From Pectobacterium araliae (GTDB lineage: Bacteria > Pseudomonadota > Gammaproteobacteria > Enterobacterales > Enterobacteriaceae), in NCBI RefSeq assembly GCF_037076465.1, contig NZ_AP028908.1, positions 4,402,001 through 4,466,000 on the forward strand: a DNA stretch of 64,000 nucleotides. The letters run 5' to 3'. Below are positions 48,293 to 56,987 of the stretch, piece by piece (within the stretch, counting starts at the first letter, position 1; every line of letters starts with the position of its first letter). The position numbers and the translations under genes are program-made. The notes beneath the pieces are model-generated. The model ran no database searches. It saw only the letters and a list, made by a program, of their open reading frames with translations, and had not been told where the DNA came from.

Positions 48293-49393
48293 CTATTTCT
48301 TGCTGCCCTTTCCCATCTTTTTAAGAAAGCGCTGTTGTTCAACTAAAATCGCTTTCAACGTAATGCATTGATAATCAATGCCGTAACGCGGGGCAACCTC
48401 CGCAATAATTTTCGACAGCGCAGGGTAGTGCCGATGATTCCAGTTGGGGAAAATATGGTGGGTCAGGTGCATATTGAGCTGCCCCAACCAGTAGCCAAGC
48501 CAGGCGGGCCGAGTCGTCCAGTCCACCGTGGTGGAAAAGACGTGCTGATAGCGGCCATGCCTGAATAAGCCATCTTCCGGTGCCTGATAGAACGTCCCCT
48601 TTGCCCAGTGCGACCCCAGAATCAGGACGACAAAAATCAGCGATGACAGCATTTGGCTCAGCAGATAAACCAGCAACAGCGCACCGGCGCTGACGGGTGT
48701 CGGCGACAGCAGACAATAGGGGATCGCCAATGCCAGCAGAGCATGCAGCGCTTTTGATAACAGGAAAATACCCCAGCCCTTACCGCCTTGAAGCGTCATA
48801 TTACGCGTCACTTGCGTTTTCCCCGCACGATCGAGCCAGTCAAAAAACCAGATGATGCAGGGGAAGGTCAGCGACGCCACCATCGGCCAGTAGTAGCGCT
48901 GGGCGCGCATAAAAAAGCGAAACCGGTGGTAGGGTGATTGCCGCAAGACGCCGTTCTCTTCGATATCCAGATCGTAGTGCTGCACGTTGACGTGCGCATG
49001 ATGAAAAATCACATGCCGCACTCGCCAGCAGTCGGAATCCATGCCGAGCGGAATACTCACCACAATATTGAGCAGGCGATTCGCCCACGGCCGTCGGAAA
49101 AAGACGTTATGCGAGGCGTCATGCACCACGTTCACCGCCAGAAACATGGCGGTAAAAATAAAGCCAAAGTAACAACCAGCAAACCCCCACAGCGTCGTCT
49201 GCCAGAGGCTGAAACCATAAAACGTCAGACACAGCGCCACCAGAAACAGCATCTTGCCGATAAACCCAGCGTTGGCAAAACGGTGATCGCCCGCTGCTGC
49301 CAGATAGTCATTCGCGGCCTTCATCAGCGCCCGATGCAATGCCAGATCGCGACCTTGTTCATAGCGTAGCGGCTTCAGCGGTGCGAGCATCAT
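48293..49393 (-). CDS. Membrane fatty-acid desaturase (second copy)
   Basis: A 366-residue di-iron membrane enzyme with the three His boxes: HDASHN (about residue 91), HHAHVNVQH (about 130) and HLTHH...HRHYP (about 305). Four or more membrane helices. Resembles the neighbouring desaturase throughout and probably arose by duplication. Last gene of an eight-gene minus-strand unit; it starts 17 bases after the first desaturase ends. The substrate is probably an acyl chain built or carried by the cluster's own enzymes. Confidence 0.87.
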   Translation of the reverse strand: MMLAPLKPLRYEQGRDLALHRALMKAANDYLAAAGDHRFANAGFIGKMLFLVALCLTFYGFSLWQTTLWGFAGCYFGFIFTAMFLAVNVVHDASHNVFFRRPWANRLLNIVVSIPLGMDSDCWRVRHVIFHHAHVNVQHYDLDIEENGVLRQSPYHRFRFFMRAQRYYWPMVASLTFPCIIWFFDWLDRAGKTQVTRNMTLQGGKGWGIFLLSKALHALLALAIPYCLLSPTPVSAGALLLVYLLSQMLSSLIFVVLILGSHWAKGTFYQAPEDGLFRHGRYQHVFSTTVDWTTRPAWLGYWLGQLNMHLTHHIFPNWNHRHYPALSKIIAEVAPRYGIDYQCITLKAILVEQQRFLKKMGKGSKK

Positions 49394-49410
49394 TCTTCCT
49401 CTGAGCCATG

Positions 49411-50523
49411 TTACACGGTACGCCGATCGTTCCCCTCACCCATCGATTTTAAAAACCGACGCTGGCTAGCCAGTAGCTCACGATAGGTAATGCAGCGATA
49501 GTTCATGCCATGCTCGGCGGCCACGCGCCGTAAAATACTGGCTAGCGCAGGGTAATGGCGATGATGCCAGCCAGGGAAAAGATGGTGTGTCAGGTGCAGG
49601 TTTAACCCTCCCGTCCAGTGCTCAACCCAGCGCGGCGTCGGCAGCCAGTCACAGGCGGTCGCAAAGTTGTGCTGATACCAGCCTTGAGGCATCGCCTCTG
49701 TATCGGTAACAGCATAGAACTCAGCTTCAGCCCAGTGCGTACCCAGCAGTAAAAACACCACCAGCAACGAGGCCAGCATCTGACCCAGCAAATAGCTTAA
49801 CAGCACGATTCCCGGGCTAATGCCGTGTGCCGCCCCTACCATGATGGGAATAACCAATAACAACAGGATATGGCCGATTTTACTGGCGATAAAAATCATC
49901 CATCCACGGTAGCCTAACTGTACTGAACGAGCATTGACGGGAGTTTTACCCAAGCGATCGGCCCAATCAAAAATCCAGGCGATATAAGGGAGTGAGAACG
50001 CGGCCACCAGCGGCCAGTAAAGATGCTGATAACGCATGTAGGAACGGTGGCGCTGAAAAGGCGTTTGGCGGAAAACCCCATTCTCTTCCGTATCCAGATC
50101 GTAATGTTCCACATTCGGATAAAGATGGTGGAAGTCCACATGGCGCAAACGCCAGTAATCGGGATCGATGCCTAATGGCAACGTGACGATGCGCCCGACC
50201 ACGCGGTTCAGTGTCTGGTTGCGGAAAAAGGTATTATGGGAGGCGTCATGATTCACGATGATATTCAATAACATCGACAGCATGATGAAAGAGAAATAGC
50301 TCAGGAAGAACGCCCATGCCGCCTGCTGCACTAAACAAAGGGCATAACAGGCGATGCAGCATAAAAAGAGTAATCCGGCCTTAATAAACTGCCCGCTATC
50401 GGCAAAGCGATGGTTGTGATTAGCGCGGAGATAAGCCGACGTTTCCCGCTGTAATGCCCGATGGAAAGCCTGTTCACCCTTCGCAGGATACAGTTTGGCG
50501 GGAAGCACACTAGACATTTTCAT
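49411..50523 (-). CDS. Membrane fatty-acid desaturase (first copy)
   Basis: A 370-residue di-iron desaturase. His boxes: NHDASHN (about residue 92), RHVDFHHLYPNVEHYD (about 128) and LHLTHH...HHRHYP (about 310). Its start overlaps the preceding hydroxylase gene by 14 bases, so co-translation is likely. Two paralogous desaturases in series suggest two double bonds, or two positions, in the final product. Confidence 0.88.
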   Translation of the reverse strand: MKMSSVLPAKLYPAKGEQAFHRALQRETSAYLRANHNHRFADSGQFIKAGLLFLCCIACYALCLVQQAAWAFFLSYFSFIMLSMLLNIIVNHDASHNTFFRNQTLNRVVGRIVTLPLGIDPDYWRLRHVDFHHLYPNVEHYDLDTEENGVFRQTPFQRHRSYMRYQHLYWPLVAAFSLPYIAWIFDWADRLGKTPVNARSVQLGYRGWMIFIASKIGHILLLLVIPIMVGAAHGISPGIVLLSYLLGQMLASLLVVFLLLGTHWAEAEFYAVTDTEAMPQGWYQHNFATACDWLPTPRWVEHWTGGLNLHLTHHLFPGWHHRHYPALASILRRVAAEHGMNYRCITYRELLASQRRFLKSMGEGNDRRTV

Positions 50524-51637
50524 GCTCCTCAGTCAGGGGACGCCGACCCCAGCCGACCGCCATCGCCAGCCCGTGCAGCGCCAGCATCAGCATCGCCATC
50601 TTCCAGTAGAGCGCTTCCCAGCCCAGATAGACAAGAAACACGGCAGGGAATAGCAGCCCCACCAGCAGCCAGATGTAAACACCCCAGCGTCGTCCTTCGG
50701 AAATGCCGCCCAGCGCAACCGCACCCGCCACCAGCAATAGGAAGAGCGCCGCCTGCGACAGATCGGCGGAATCATAGCCGTAGCCATACAGGTAGACGTA
50801 ACCCACCACCAGCGCAAACAGCAGCATCGCCCCAGCGATCAACGCTATCGGCGTACAGTGAAATGTCGCCTGCCGTCGTGTACGGCGCACCGACAGTTTC
50901 AGGTACTGCATAAAAGGGAGGTTACTGGCCCAAAACGGATTGTTTGATGGCGTGTCTTTGCCTGCGCCGTAGCGGAAAGGCGTATCGGGCAGTTGTGGGC
51001 AAAAGCTGCCAAACAGTTTGTCCCAAAAAATGAAAGTGCCACCGAAGTTCTTATCAGCGTACGCACGGTCATTCACGTGGTGTACGCGATGGTGTGCTGG
51101 CGTCACCAGCACCTTTTCCAGCCAGCCCAGTTTAGGCGTCATGGCATTATGGTTAAACAGTTGGACACTGTAATGCAGGATGGACACGGTGACGAACACA
51201 TACAGCGGAACGCCGAGCAGCGCCAGAATCAGGAAGAACGGAATCGAGGTCAGCGAGGAGTACCACGAGTTACGCACGCCCAGCGACAGATTGAAATGTT
51301 CACCCTGATGATGCACCACGTGCACCGCCCAGAGCACACCAAAGGTATGGTGCAGGCGATGTAGCCAATAAAAGCCGAAATCCCAGGCAAGTATCGCGAA
51401 CAGCCACATTAGCACCGGCGGCCACGTTTCCACCCAGCCAAAACTGAAATGTGCCGCGACATAGCCGTAGCAAAAAATTTCCACGCTGCGAAAAAGCCAC
51501 AGCATGATATGCCCTGAATTCAGGTTGAACACCACGTCATGCCAGTTCACTTTCTCGCGCTGCATCCACTGCAAAATTAGCGCTTCGCCAATCACCACAA
51601 CCAGCATGAGAACTATCGGTAATGCCAAATCGATCAT
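50510..51637 (-). CDS. Sterol-desaturase/fatty-acid-hydroxylase family enzyme
   Basis: Start chosen at 51637 (MIDLALPIV), with AGGA 8 bases upstream, giving 375 residues; the frame extends to 51679. Membrane di-iron oxygenase with HRLHH, HVVHH and HHRVHH boxes in the first half and the family signature NFGG. A second block of membrane helices (about 260-370) follows. Likely introduces a hydroxyl or double bond into a long-chain lipid. Fifth to sixth in the operon, overlapping the following desaturase gene. Confidence 0.85.
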   Translation of the reverse strand: MIDLALPIVLMLVVVIGEALILQWMQREKVNWHDVVFNLNSGHIMLWLFRSVEIFCYGYVAAHFSFGWVETWPPVLMWLFAILAWDFGFYWLHRLHHTFGVLWAVHVVHHQGEHFNLSLGVRNSWYSSLTSIPFFLILALLGVPLYVFVTVSILHYSVQLFNHNAMTPKLGWLEKVLVTPAHHRVHHVNDRAYADKNFGGTFIFWDKLFGSFCPQLPDTPFRYGAGKDTPSNNPFWASNLPFMQYLKLSVRRTRRQATFHCTPIALIAGAMLLFALVVGYVYLYGYGYDSADLSQAALFLLLVAGAVALGGISEGRRWGVYIWLLVGLLFPAVFLVYLGWEALYWKMAMLMLALHGLAMAVGWGRRPLTEEHENV

Positions 51638-51647
51638 GATGTCATTC

Positions 51648-52298
51648 CTAATAGCGCTTATCGTTAGGCAACGGAGCACGAGGGGAAATGGCTTTCACCA
51701 CCTCTCGGCTGTGTAGAAAAATCCATCCGGTGATGCCCGCCAGCATCGCGCCAGTCACCAGATCGATGAACAGGTGACGGCGCAGTTGCAGGATGGAAAA
51801 GGCTATCGCAACGCCCCAGAGAAGATACAAGCCGGTTTTCACCTTGTGCTGGCCGTCACTCATCACCCATACCGCCAGCACCGTTAACGCAATATGCAAC
51901 GACGGCAGGCAATTCTGTGGCGAGTCGATAAGCAGCAAAAGCTGTAGCACACGCGTGGAAAAATCGTCCCCAATGACCTGCGGATACACCATCGTGGTCG
52001 GAAAAGTCAGGTACACCGCGCCTGCGATCAACGCGGTGAGTTGCGTTGCCCGCCGCAGCCCTGCAAGACGCGACATTGGGCAGGATAAATAGGACAGCGG
52101 CACGATGATGAAAAAGGAGAGATACAGCCAGATAGCCGAAGCGCTAAAGGGAATCCACTCATCAACAAGCGACGTCGGCAGCACCGCTCCCTGCCCCTGA
52201 AACTGTGCACTCAGTTGATACACCACCCCGACCGATCCCCAGCCGAAGAGCAGTGCTTTCAGCCGCAATAGCAGCGTGCGTTGAGGAAATCGCATCAT
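51648..52298 (-). CDS. PAP2-family membrane phosphatase
   Basis: A 216-residue membrane protein with about six helices. Phosphatase motifs: CLPSLH (catalytic-type SxxH equivalent, about residue 130) and RRHLFID with His and Asp (about 178). The overall form is like inositol-phosphoceramide-synthase/PAP2 proteins that hydrolyse or transfer lipid phosphates. The start overlaps the ligase stop by four bases. In this operon it may dephosphorylate or exchange a head group on the product lipid. Confidence 0.82.
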   Translation of the reverse strand: MMRFPQRTLLLRLKALLFGWGSVGVVYQLSAQFQGQGAVLPTSLVDEWIPFSASAIWLYLSFFIIVPLSYLSCPMSRLAGLRRATQLTALIAGAVYLTFPTTMVYPQVIGDDFSTRVLQLLLLIDSPQNCLPSLHIALTVLAVWVMSDGQHKVKTGLYLLWGVAIAFSILQLRRHLFIDLVTGAMLAGITGWIFLHSREVVKAISPRAPLPNDKRY

Positions 52299-53581
52299 GT
52301 TTCCTCCTTCAAGCGGGTAATCCGTCTGCGTTTTTGCGTAAATTCCGGTGCGATCTCACCCGCGCTTAACTGCCACCGTAGCCGCGGTGCATCAATGCCC
52401 TGCAACGCAAATTGCTGCACCAGACTGTCCCGACAGACTTCCAGCTCCGGCAGACTACACGCGGCGGATAAATGCAGCGTCGTTTCTCCCTGTTGTACCA
52501 GCCGATAATCTGCATTCAGCGGCAATGCATTGGCAATCACCCGGCTACAGAGATCGGCAAACACAGTCTGAGTTTCACCGCAGTTGTCCGGCAGTCGCAG
52601 GCTGTCATCACTGCGCCCTTCAATGCGGGCTATCGCCATCGTCACGCGGCCACACGAACAGGGTTCCCGCTGTTTGACCAGCACATCATCCAGCCGATAG
52701 CGCACAATTGGCTGCGTGCTGCGAGTGAAATCGGTAATAACGGGCGTAAAGCGTTCGTCATCCAGCCACTGCGGCTCAATGTGAATAAATTCTTCGTTGA
52801 GGTGTAGCGTACCGTGTTCACAGGTCGATGCCAGAAAGCCTTCCGTTGCCTGATACACTTCCCCTACTTGTCCGAAGACCTGCTGCAACAGCTGCTTATC
52901 CTGCGGCTCCAACACCTCTGCCACGGAAATCACCTTTTTGGCCGACAGCCGCAATTCACCACGCTGTACCGCCAGCGCCAGCTCGCGCAGCACCTGTGCA
53001 GGGGCAACGATAATCGACGGTGACCACCCTTCCAGTCGCGCAAAATGGCCGGAAAATGGCGCAAAGAGATCGTAAAACGACAGGCTGAGCCAGCGGTTAT
53101 CGACGCTGTGATACAGGTTGTTATCCGCCCGCAGAAACAGCGCTACCCGTTCACCGGCACGTAAACCGTCCGGTAGCATTTTCGCCAGCATGCCTCCAGC
53201 CCAAATCTGCTGTTCGCGCGGGCTGACGACAAACAGACCGCGCTGACCAGACGTACCGGACGACAGCCCGACGCTAAACCCGTTCACATTCGGCGTGAAG
53301 TCGCGATCCGCTTCGCTGCGGCGCGCGCAGGCAAGCAGGTCATCCTTCTTAAGCCCGGCGGTGTTCATCCGATCGAATTCGGCCATCATTACGGCTTTAT
53401 CCATCGTCGGCCACGACGTTATAGGAAGCTGGCAGTAAGGGCGAAAATAGGGACTACGCGCCAGCACCCGTCGCGCGAAGCGGGCGAGCTGATTCTGCTG
53501 ATGGCGTTCAAGCGCCTGACGAGTGGTAAAACTCAGGCGTCTGGCGCGGAAATAGTGCCAGATCGTCATCAGCGGAATCAT
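52295..53581 (-). CDS. Adenylate-forming enzyme (PaaK/F390-synthetase-like)
   Basis: A 428-residue member of the ANL group related to phenylacetate-CoA ligase and coenzyme F390 synthetase-like proteins. The nucleotide-binding loop is GLSSGTSGQRG (about residue 108); EVYQATEGFLA and the RYRLDDVL segment are further family features. Presumably activates an acid as AMP ester for transfer to a CoA, carrier or alcohol. The start overlaps the metallo-hydrolase stop by four bases. There is no carrier-protein gene in the cluster. Confidence 0.83.
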   Translation of the reverse strand: MIPLMTIWHYFRARRLSFTTRQALERHQQNQLARFARRVLARSPYFRPYCQLPITSWPTMDKAVMMAEFDRMNTAGLKKDDLLACARRSEADRDFTPNVNGFSVGLSSGTSGQRGLFVVSPREQQIWAGGMLAKMLPDGLRAGERVALFLRADNNLYHSVDNRWLSLSFYDLFAPFSGHFARLEGWSPSIIVAPAQVLRELALAVQRGELRLSAKKVISVAEVLEPQDKQLLQQVFGQVGEVYQATEGFLASTCEHGTLHLNEEFIHIEPQWLDDERFTPVITDFTRSTQPIVRYRLDDVLVKQREPCSCGRVTMAIARIEGRSDDSLRLPDNCGETQTVFADLCSRVIANALPLNADYRLVQQGETTLHLSAACSLPELEVCRDSLVQQFALQGIDAPRLRWQLSAGEIAPEFTQKRRRITRLKEET

Positions 53582-54384
53582 AGGTCACCCTCGTGGCACA
53601 GACGAATCTCGACCTGTCCGTTCAGGTGCAACTGGTGCAGCTGATCCAGCGTGTGGTAATAGGCTTGTGGATCGTCCATCACCAGATTCGCCAACCGCGA
53701 CGGTCCGCGACCTTCCCGATAGCTGTGCGGCGACCAGGCGGCATCACTTGCCAGCAGCACCCAGCCATTTTCGGTCAGCACAAACGCGCCGAGGTGTCCG
53801 ACTGCGTGGCCGGGCAACGGCACCAGCACGATCTCTTTATCGCTACCGGGCAGCGCATAGCCTTGCGTAAACGGTGCCAGCTCGGCAGGCAGATCGGTAA
53901 GCGGGAAGTTTTCGACAAACTGAAGCGCCTGCTCAAAATGCTCAGGGATCAGCGCGGGCACAAACGCCCGCTTCAACGCGGCAAAACCGCGCAGACTCCG
54001 CGTCTGCTGCCAGCCCAGCGCAGAACAGATAAACGGCACGGAGGGGAAATCCCGCAGCCCCGCGATATGGTCGCCGTGGAAATGGGAGATGATCAGGCCG
54101 TCGATATCAGCAGGCTGAATGCCCTGCGCGTATAGCTGGTGAATCAGCGCGTCTTTCGTTTCGAAATGCACCGGTGTCATTCTGCGGTATAGCTGAAACA
54201 GGCCGGAACGCGTGGCATCGGTAAAATGCTGGGCATAGCCGGTATCCCACAGCCAGCGCTTGCCCTGACTTTCCAGCATCCAGACTCGCGCCGGGAAACG
54301 GCACACTTTCCATCCCGCACCACGCAGCGCCATACAACCCGGATGCAGGCAGTATCCTACTTCAAACGTCGAAATATTAGCCAT
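53578..54384 (-). CDS. Metallo-beta-lactamase-fold hydrolase
   Basis: The ATG at 54384 (MANISTFEVG) is preferred over TTG at 54408; the product is about 268 residues. HFHGDH gives the metal-binding HxHxDH motif (about residue 103), with a further His in PGHAVGH and Asp in LLASDAAW. This layout is shared with N-acyl-homoserine-lactone hydrolases (AiiA type) and with thioesterase-like members. Its place inside the lipid operon argues for a thioester, lactone or ester substrate of that pathway; an effect on AHLs is possible but unproven. Overlaps the reductase gene by 8 bases. Confidence 0.82.
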   Translation of the reverse strand: MANISTFEVGYCLHPGCMALRGAGWKVCRFPARVWMLESQGKRWLWDTGYAQHFTDATRSGLFQLYRRMTPVHFETKDALIHQLYAQGIQPADIDGLIISHFHGDHIAGLRDFPSVPFICSALGWQQTRSLRGFAALKRAFVPALIPEHFEQALQFVENFPLTDLPAELAPFTQGYALPGSDKEIVLVPLPGHAVGHLGAFVLTENGWVLLASDAAWSPHSYREGRGPSRLANLVMDDPQAYYHTLDQLHQLHLNGQVEIRLCHEGDL

Positions 54385-55405
54385 GTCCGTCAGTACTCCG
54401 CTGCGCAAGGTGTGTTTTGAACCAGCTACCGGTTAATTCGATGCCCTGCTGGAGGGAGAAACGCGGCTGATAGCCCAGCTCGTGCTGCGCTTTTTCGGCG
54501 CTGAGCGTCATATCAAAATTCACCGCTCCCGCGCTGTAGCGCGTCAGCAGCGGCTCTTTGCGGCTAAACCACGAGAACAATTCCATACCACCGGCCACCG
54601 TATGCAGCAACGGATACGGCACTGCCTTAACGCGATAATTCATGCCCAACTGACCAACCAGCAGTTGCTGGAGCATGTCTGCAAGGCGTGCGGGTTCATG
54701 ATTAGTGATGTTATAGGCCGAGCCAGAAACCAACCCCGGGCGCTGGCTGGAAAGCGCCATCGCCTCCACCACGTTGCCGACAAACGTCAGATCCAGTAGC
54801 ACCTCGCCACCACGCGGGAGCCGCAGCACGCCGCCACCCACCGCGATCTGCTCCAGAACACGCGGCAGAATCACGCGGTCATGTGGGCCGAACAAACCAC
54901 GCGGACGCAGGATCACATAAGTGGTTTGCGGGTAGCGTGACGCCAGCGCCTGAAGCCGCTCTTCCGCCAGAAATTTGGTCTGCGCATAGTGATTGGCAAA
55001 GCGCGCCGCGCGGTAGCTTTCATCAATATTTAGGTGGTGTTGATAATCAAAGTAAATCGCGGGCGTGGAGATGTGCACAAAACGCGGGATCCCCAACTGA
55101 CCCGCGGCTTCAGCCAGTCGCGCCGTTACCTTGGTATTATTCTGGTAAAAATCATCATATTGACCCCACGGTGAGGATTTTGCGGCACAGTGCCAGACCA
55201 CGTCACAACCTGCCATCAGCGTTCGAAACTGCTCTACCGAGGCTGCGACCAAATCAATACAGGCGAACTGCGCCCCCAGCGCTTCCAGCTGTTGTCCCGC
55301 CGTGCGATCGCGCCCGCAGGCCAGTACCTGATGCCCAGCGTGAAACAGCCATTCCACCGCGTTACGCCCCAGCCCACTGGTTGCGCCCGTGACAAAGACC
55401 CTCAT
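54377..55405 (-). CDS. NAD(P)-dependent epimerase/3-beta-HSD-type reductase
   Basis: A 342-residue extended short-chain dehydrogenase. Rossmann motif GATSGLG at residues 7-13, catalytic Tyr and Lys in YAQTK (about residue 143-147), and the RPRGLFGPHD segment typical of 3-beta-hydroxysteroid dehydrogenase-like proteins. OleD of bacterial olefin pathways, which reduces a beta-keto acid, belongs to the same group and is likewise partnered with a KAS III-like enzyme. Overlaps the KAS gene by four bases. Confidence 0.85.
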   Translation of the reverse strand: MRVFVTGATSGLGRNAVEWLFHAGHQVLACGRDRTAGQQLEALGAQFACIDLVAASVEQFRTLMAGCDVVWHCAAKSSPWGQYDDFYQNNTKVTARLAEAAGQLGIPRFVHISTPAIYFDYQHHLNIDESYRAARFANHYAQTKFLAEERLQALASRYPQTTYVILRPRGLFGPHDRVILPRVLEQIAVGGGVLRLPRGGEVLLDLTFVGNVVEAMALSSQRPGLVSGSAYNITNHEPARLADMLQQLLVGQLGMNYRVKAVPYPLLHTVAGGMELFSWFSRKEPLLTRYSAGAVNFDMTLSAEKAQHELGYQPRFSLQQGIELTGSWFKTHLAQRSTDGHG

Positions 55406-56415
55406 GGAATCAGTACCATCCCGCCCAGCGTCAACCCGGCAGCCGTACCGACTAGCATCGCGGGTTCGCCTTCAGGCAGGCGCTGCGTCACGATGGCATG
55501 GTGCAACGCCGTCGGAATCGAGGCCGCGACCTGATTACCGTGATAGCGGTAAATATCAATCAGTCTTTCTGTCGGGATCGCCAGCCGCTTGCGCATATGC
55601 TCCAGCGACAGGTGACTGGCCTGATGCGGAACCACTGCCGCCATCTGCTCTAGAGAATAGCCGCTGGCATCCAGCAACCGTTGCAGATAGCCCTCAATCA
55701 AGGCAGAAGCCTGCCTGAACAGCCGTTTTCCCTGCATATGGAACAGAAAATCATGCAGTTCCATCCCCGCACGCGGGTTACGCAAGGTGCCGCCTGCGCG
55801 GATCTGGCACAACTCATTACCCTTCGGATAGGTTTCCAGCAGACACGCCGCAATCCCACTGCGACCGTCACCACGTTCAACAATGGCGCACGCGGCACCA
55901 TCGCCAAAAATCAGCGACGACTCTTCATCGTCCCAGTCAATACCGCGTGAGGCCAGCTCGGTAGAAACAATGGCAATGCGCCGATAAGCGCTGGTATTCA
56001 GCAAGCCTGCTGCCACCTGAAGCGCGGAAATAAAGCTGACGCAGCTACTATTAATATCAAAACAGGCCGTTCCTTTTGGCAGAGACGACGCTTTTAATAA
56101 ATGGCTGGCACTATAAGGCAGAGCCTGAATCGGGATCGCGGAAGCAAATAGCAGCAGATCGATTGACGCGGGTGGAATAACTCCCCGCACCAGCGCGTCA
56201 TTCAACGCCGCCACACCAAGCTCAGCCTGGCTGGCATGATTATCGGCATGGTGACGATAGATAATGCCTGAACGGCTTTCGACATAACCCGTGGGCTTAT
56301 TGAGCCGCACATCTAATTCGGCCGAGGTCACCCGCTGCGCAGGAAGTGCGCTGCCGGTAGCAATAATCTTGAGAGGAACCAATCCCTTAGTGAATACATG
56401 ACTTTGCGTCTTCAA
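55402..56415 (-). CDS. KAS III (FabH-like) ketoacyl synthase
   Basis: First gene of the operon. I favour the TTG at 56415 because AAGGA lies 6 bases upstream; the frame allows TTG at 56421. About 337 residues. The thiolase-fold catalytic triad is visible: Cys in NSSCVSF (about residue 125), His in VPHQAS, and Asn in YHGNQVAAS. C-terminal GTAAGLTLGG is typical. It should condense an acyl thioester with a malonyl or second acyl unit. It is not the chromosomal fabH by context (no plsX/fabD), so it is pathway-specific. Confidence 0.88.
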   Translation of the reverse strand: MKTQSHVFTKGLVPLKIIATGSALPAQRVTSAELDVRLNKPTGYVESRSGIIYRHHADNHASQAELGVAALNDALVRGVIPPASIDLLLFASAIPIQALPYSASHLLKASSLPKGTACFDINSSCVSFISALQVAAGLLNTSAYRRIAIVSTELASRGIDWDDEESSLIFGDGAACAIVERGDGRSGIAACLLETYPKGNELCQIRAGGTLRNPRAGMELHDFLFHMQGKRLFRQASALIEGYLQRLLDASGYSLEQMAAVVPHQASHLSLEHMRKRLAIPTERLIDIYRYHGNQVAASIPTALHHAIVTQRLPEGEPAMLVGTAAGLTLGGMVLIP

Positions 56416-56616
56416 TATCAATCCTTTCCAGATTTATTATCGTTTTAACTGTACTGATAAGACTATCGTGCACAGTATTTATTCATTCTGCTGTTAAGAA
56501 TAACGAAATCACCACGAATTGAAATCTTAAGCTGTGCGATCGCACTATCCCTTCCCAATACTTTTTCGCTATTCTCTGTTCATTCACGATGCTGAATTAG
56601 GCCAGAAGTTCTACTT

Positions 56617-56958
56617 ATGTCATTGTTTATTAAATCGGTTATCGGCGCACTGATCGTATTGCTCATTAGCGTACTGGCGAAAAGCCGAAACTATTATATT
56701 GCCGGGCTGGTGCCGCTTTTCACCACGTTCGCGCTGATCGCACATTACATTGTTGGCAGTGAACGCGGGCTGGATGCGCTACGCACCACCATCCTGTTTG
56801 GCATCTGGTCTGTTATTCCTTATCTGGTTTATCTCATTTCACTTTATTACTTTACCGCGTGGATGAAATTGCCACAGGCGCTGTTCGCGGCGATCGTGTG
56901 TTGGAGTGTATCGGCGGCACTGTTGGTCAAAATCTGGACGTGGTATCAGGGGAATTAG
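56617..56958 (+). CDS. glpM: GlpM family membrane protein
   Basis: A 113-residue inner-membrane protein with four predicted helices. The N-terminus SLFIKSVIGALIVLLISVLAKS and the segment NYYIAGLVPLFTTFALIAHYIVG, each seen in part, match E. coli GlpM closely as remembered. The family was linked to alginate and glycerol metabolism in Pseudomonas, but the function is unclear. Divergent from the lipid operon across about 200 AT-rich bases; the pectinesterase-like gene follows after 29 bases. Confidence 0.85.
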   Translation: MSLFIKSVIGALIVLLISVLAKSRNYYIAGLVPLFTTFALIAHYIVGSERGLDALRTTILFGIWSVIPYLVYLISLYYFTAWMKLPQALFAAIVCWSVSAALLVKIWTWYQGN

Positions 56959-56987
56959 CTTCTGATTTCTTTTATTAGGGTAGCGCA

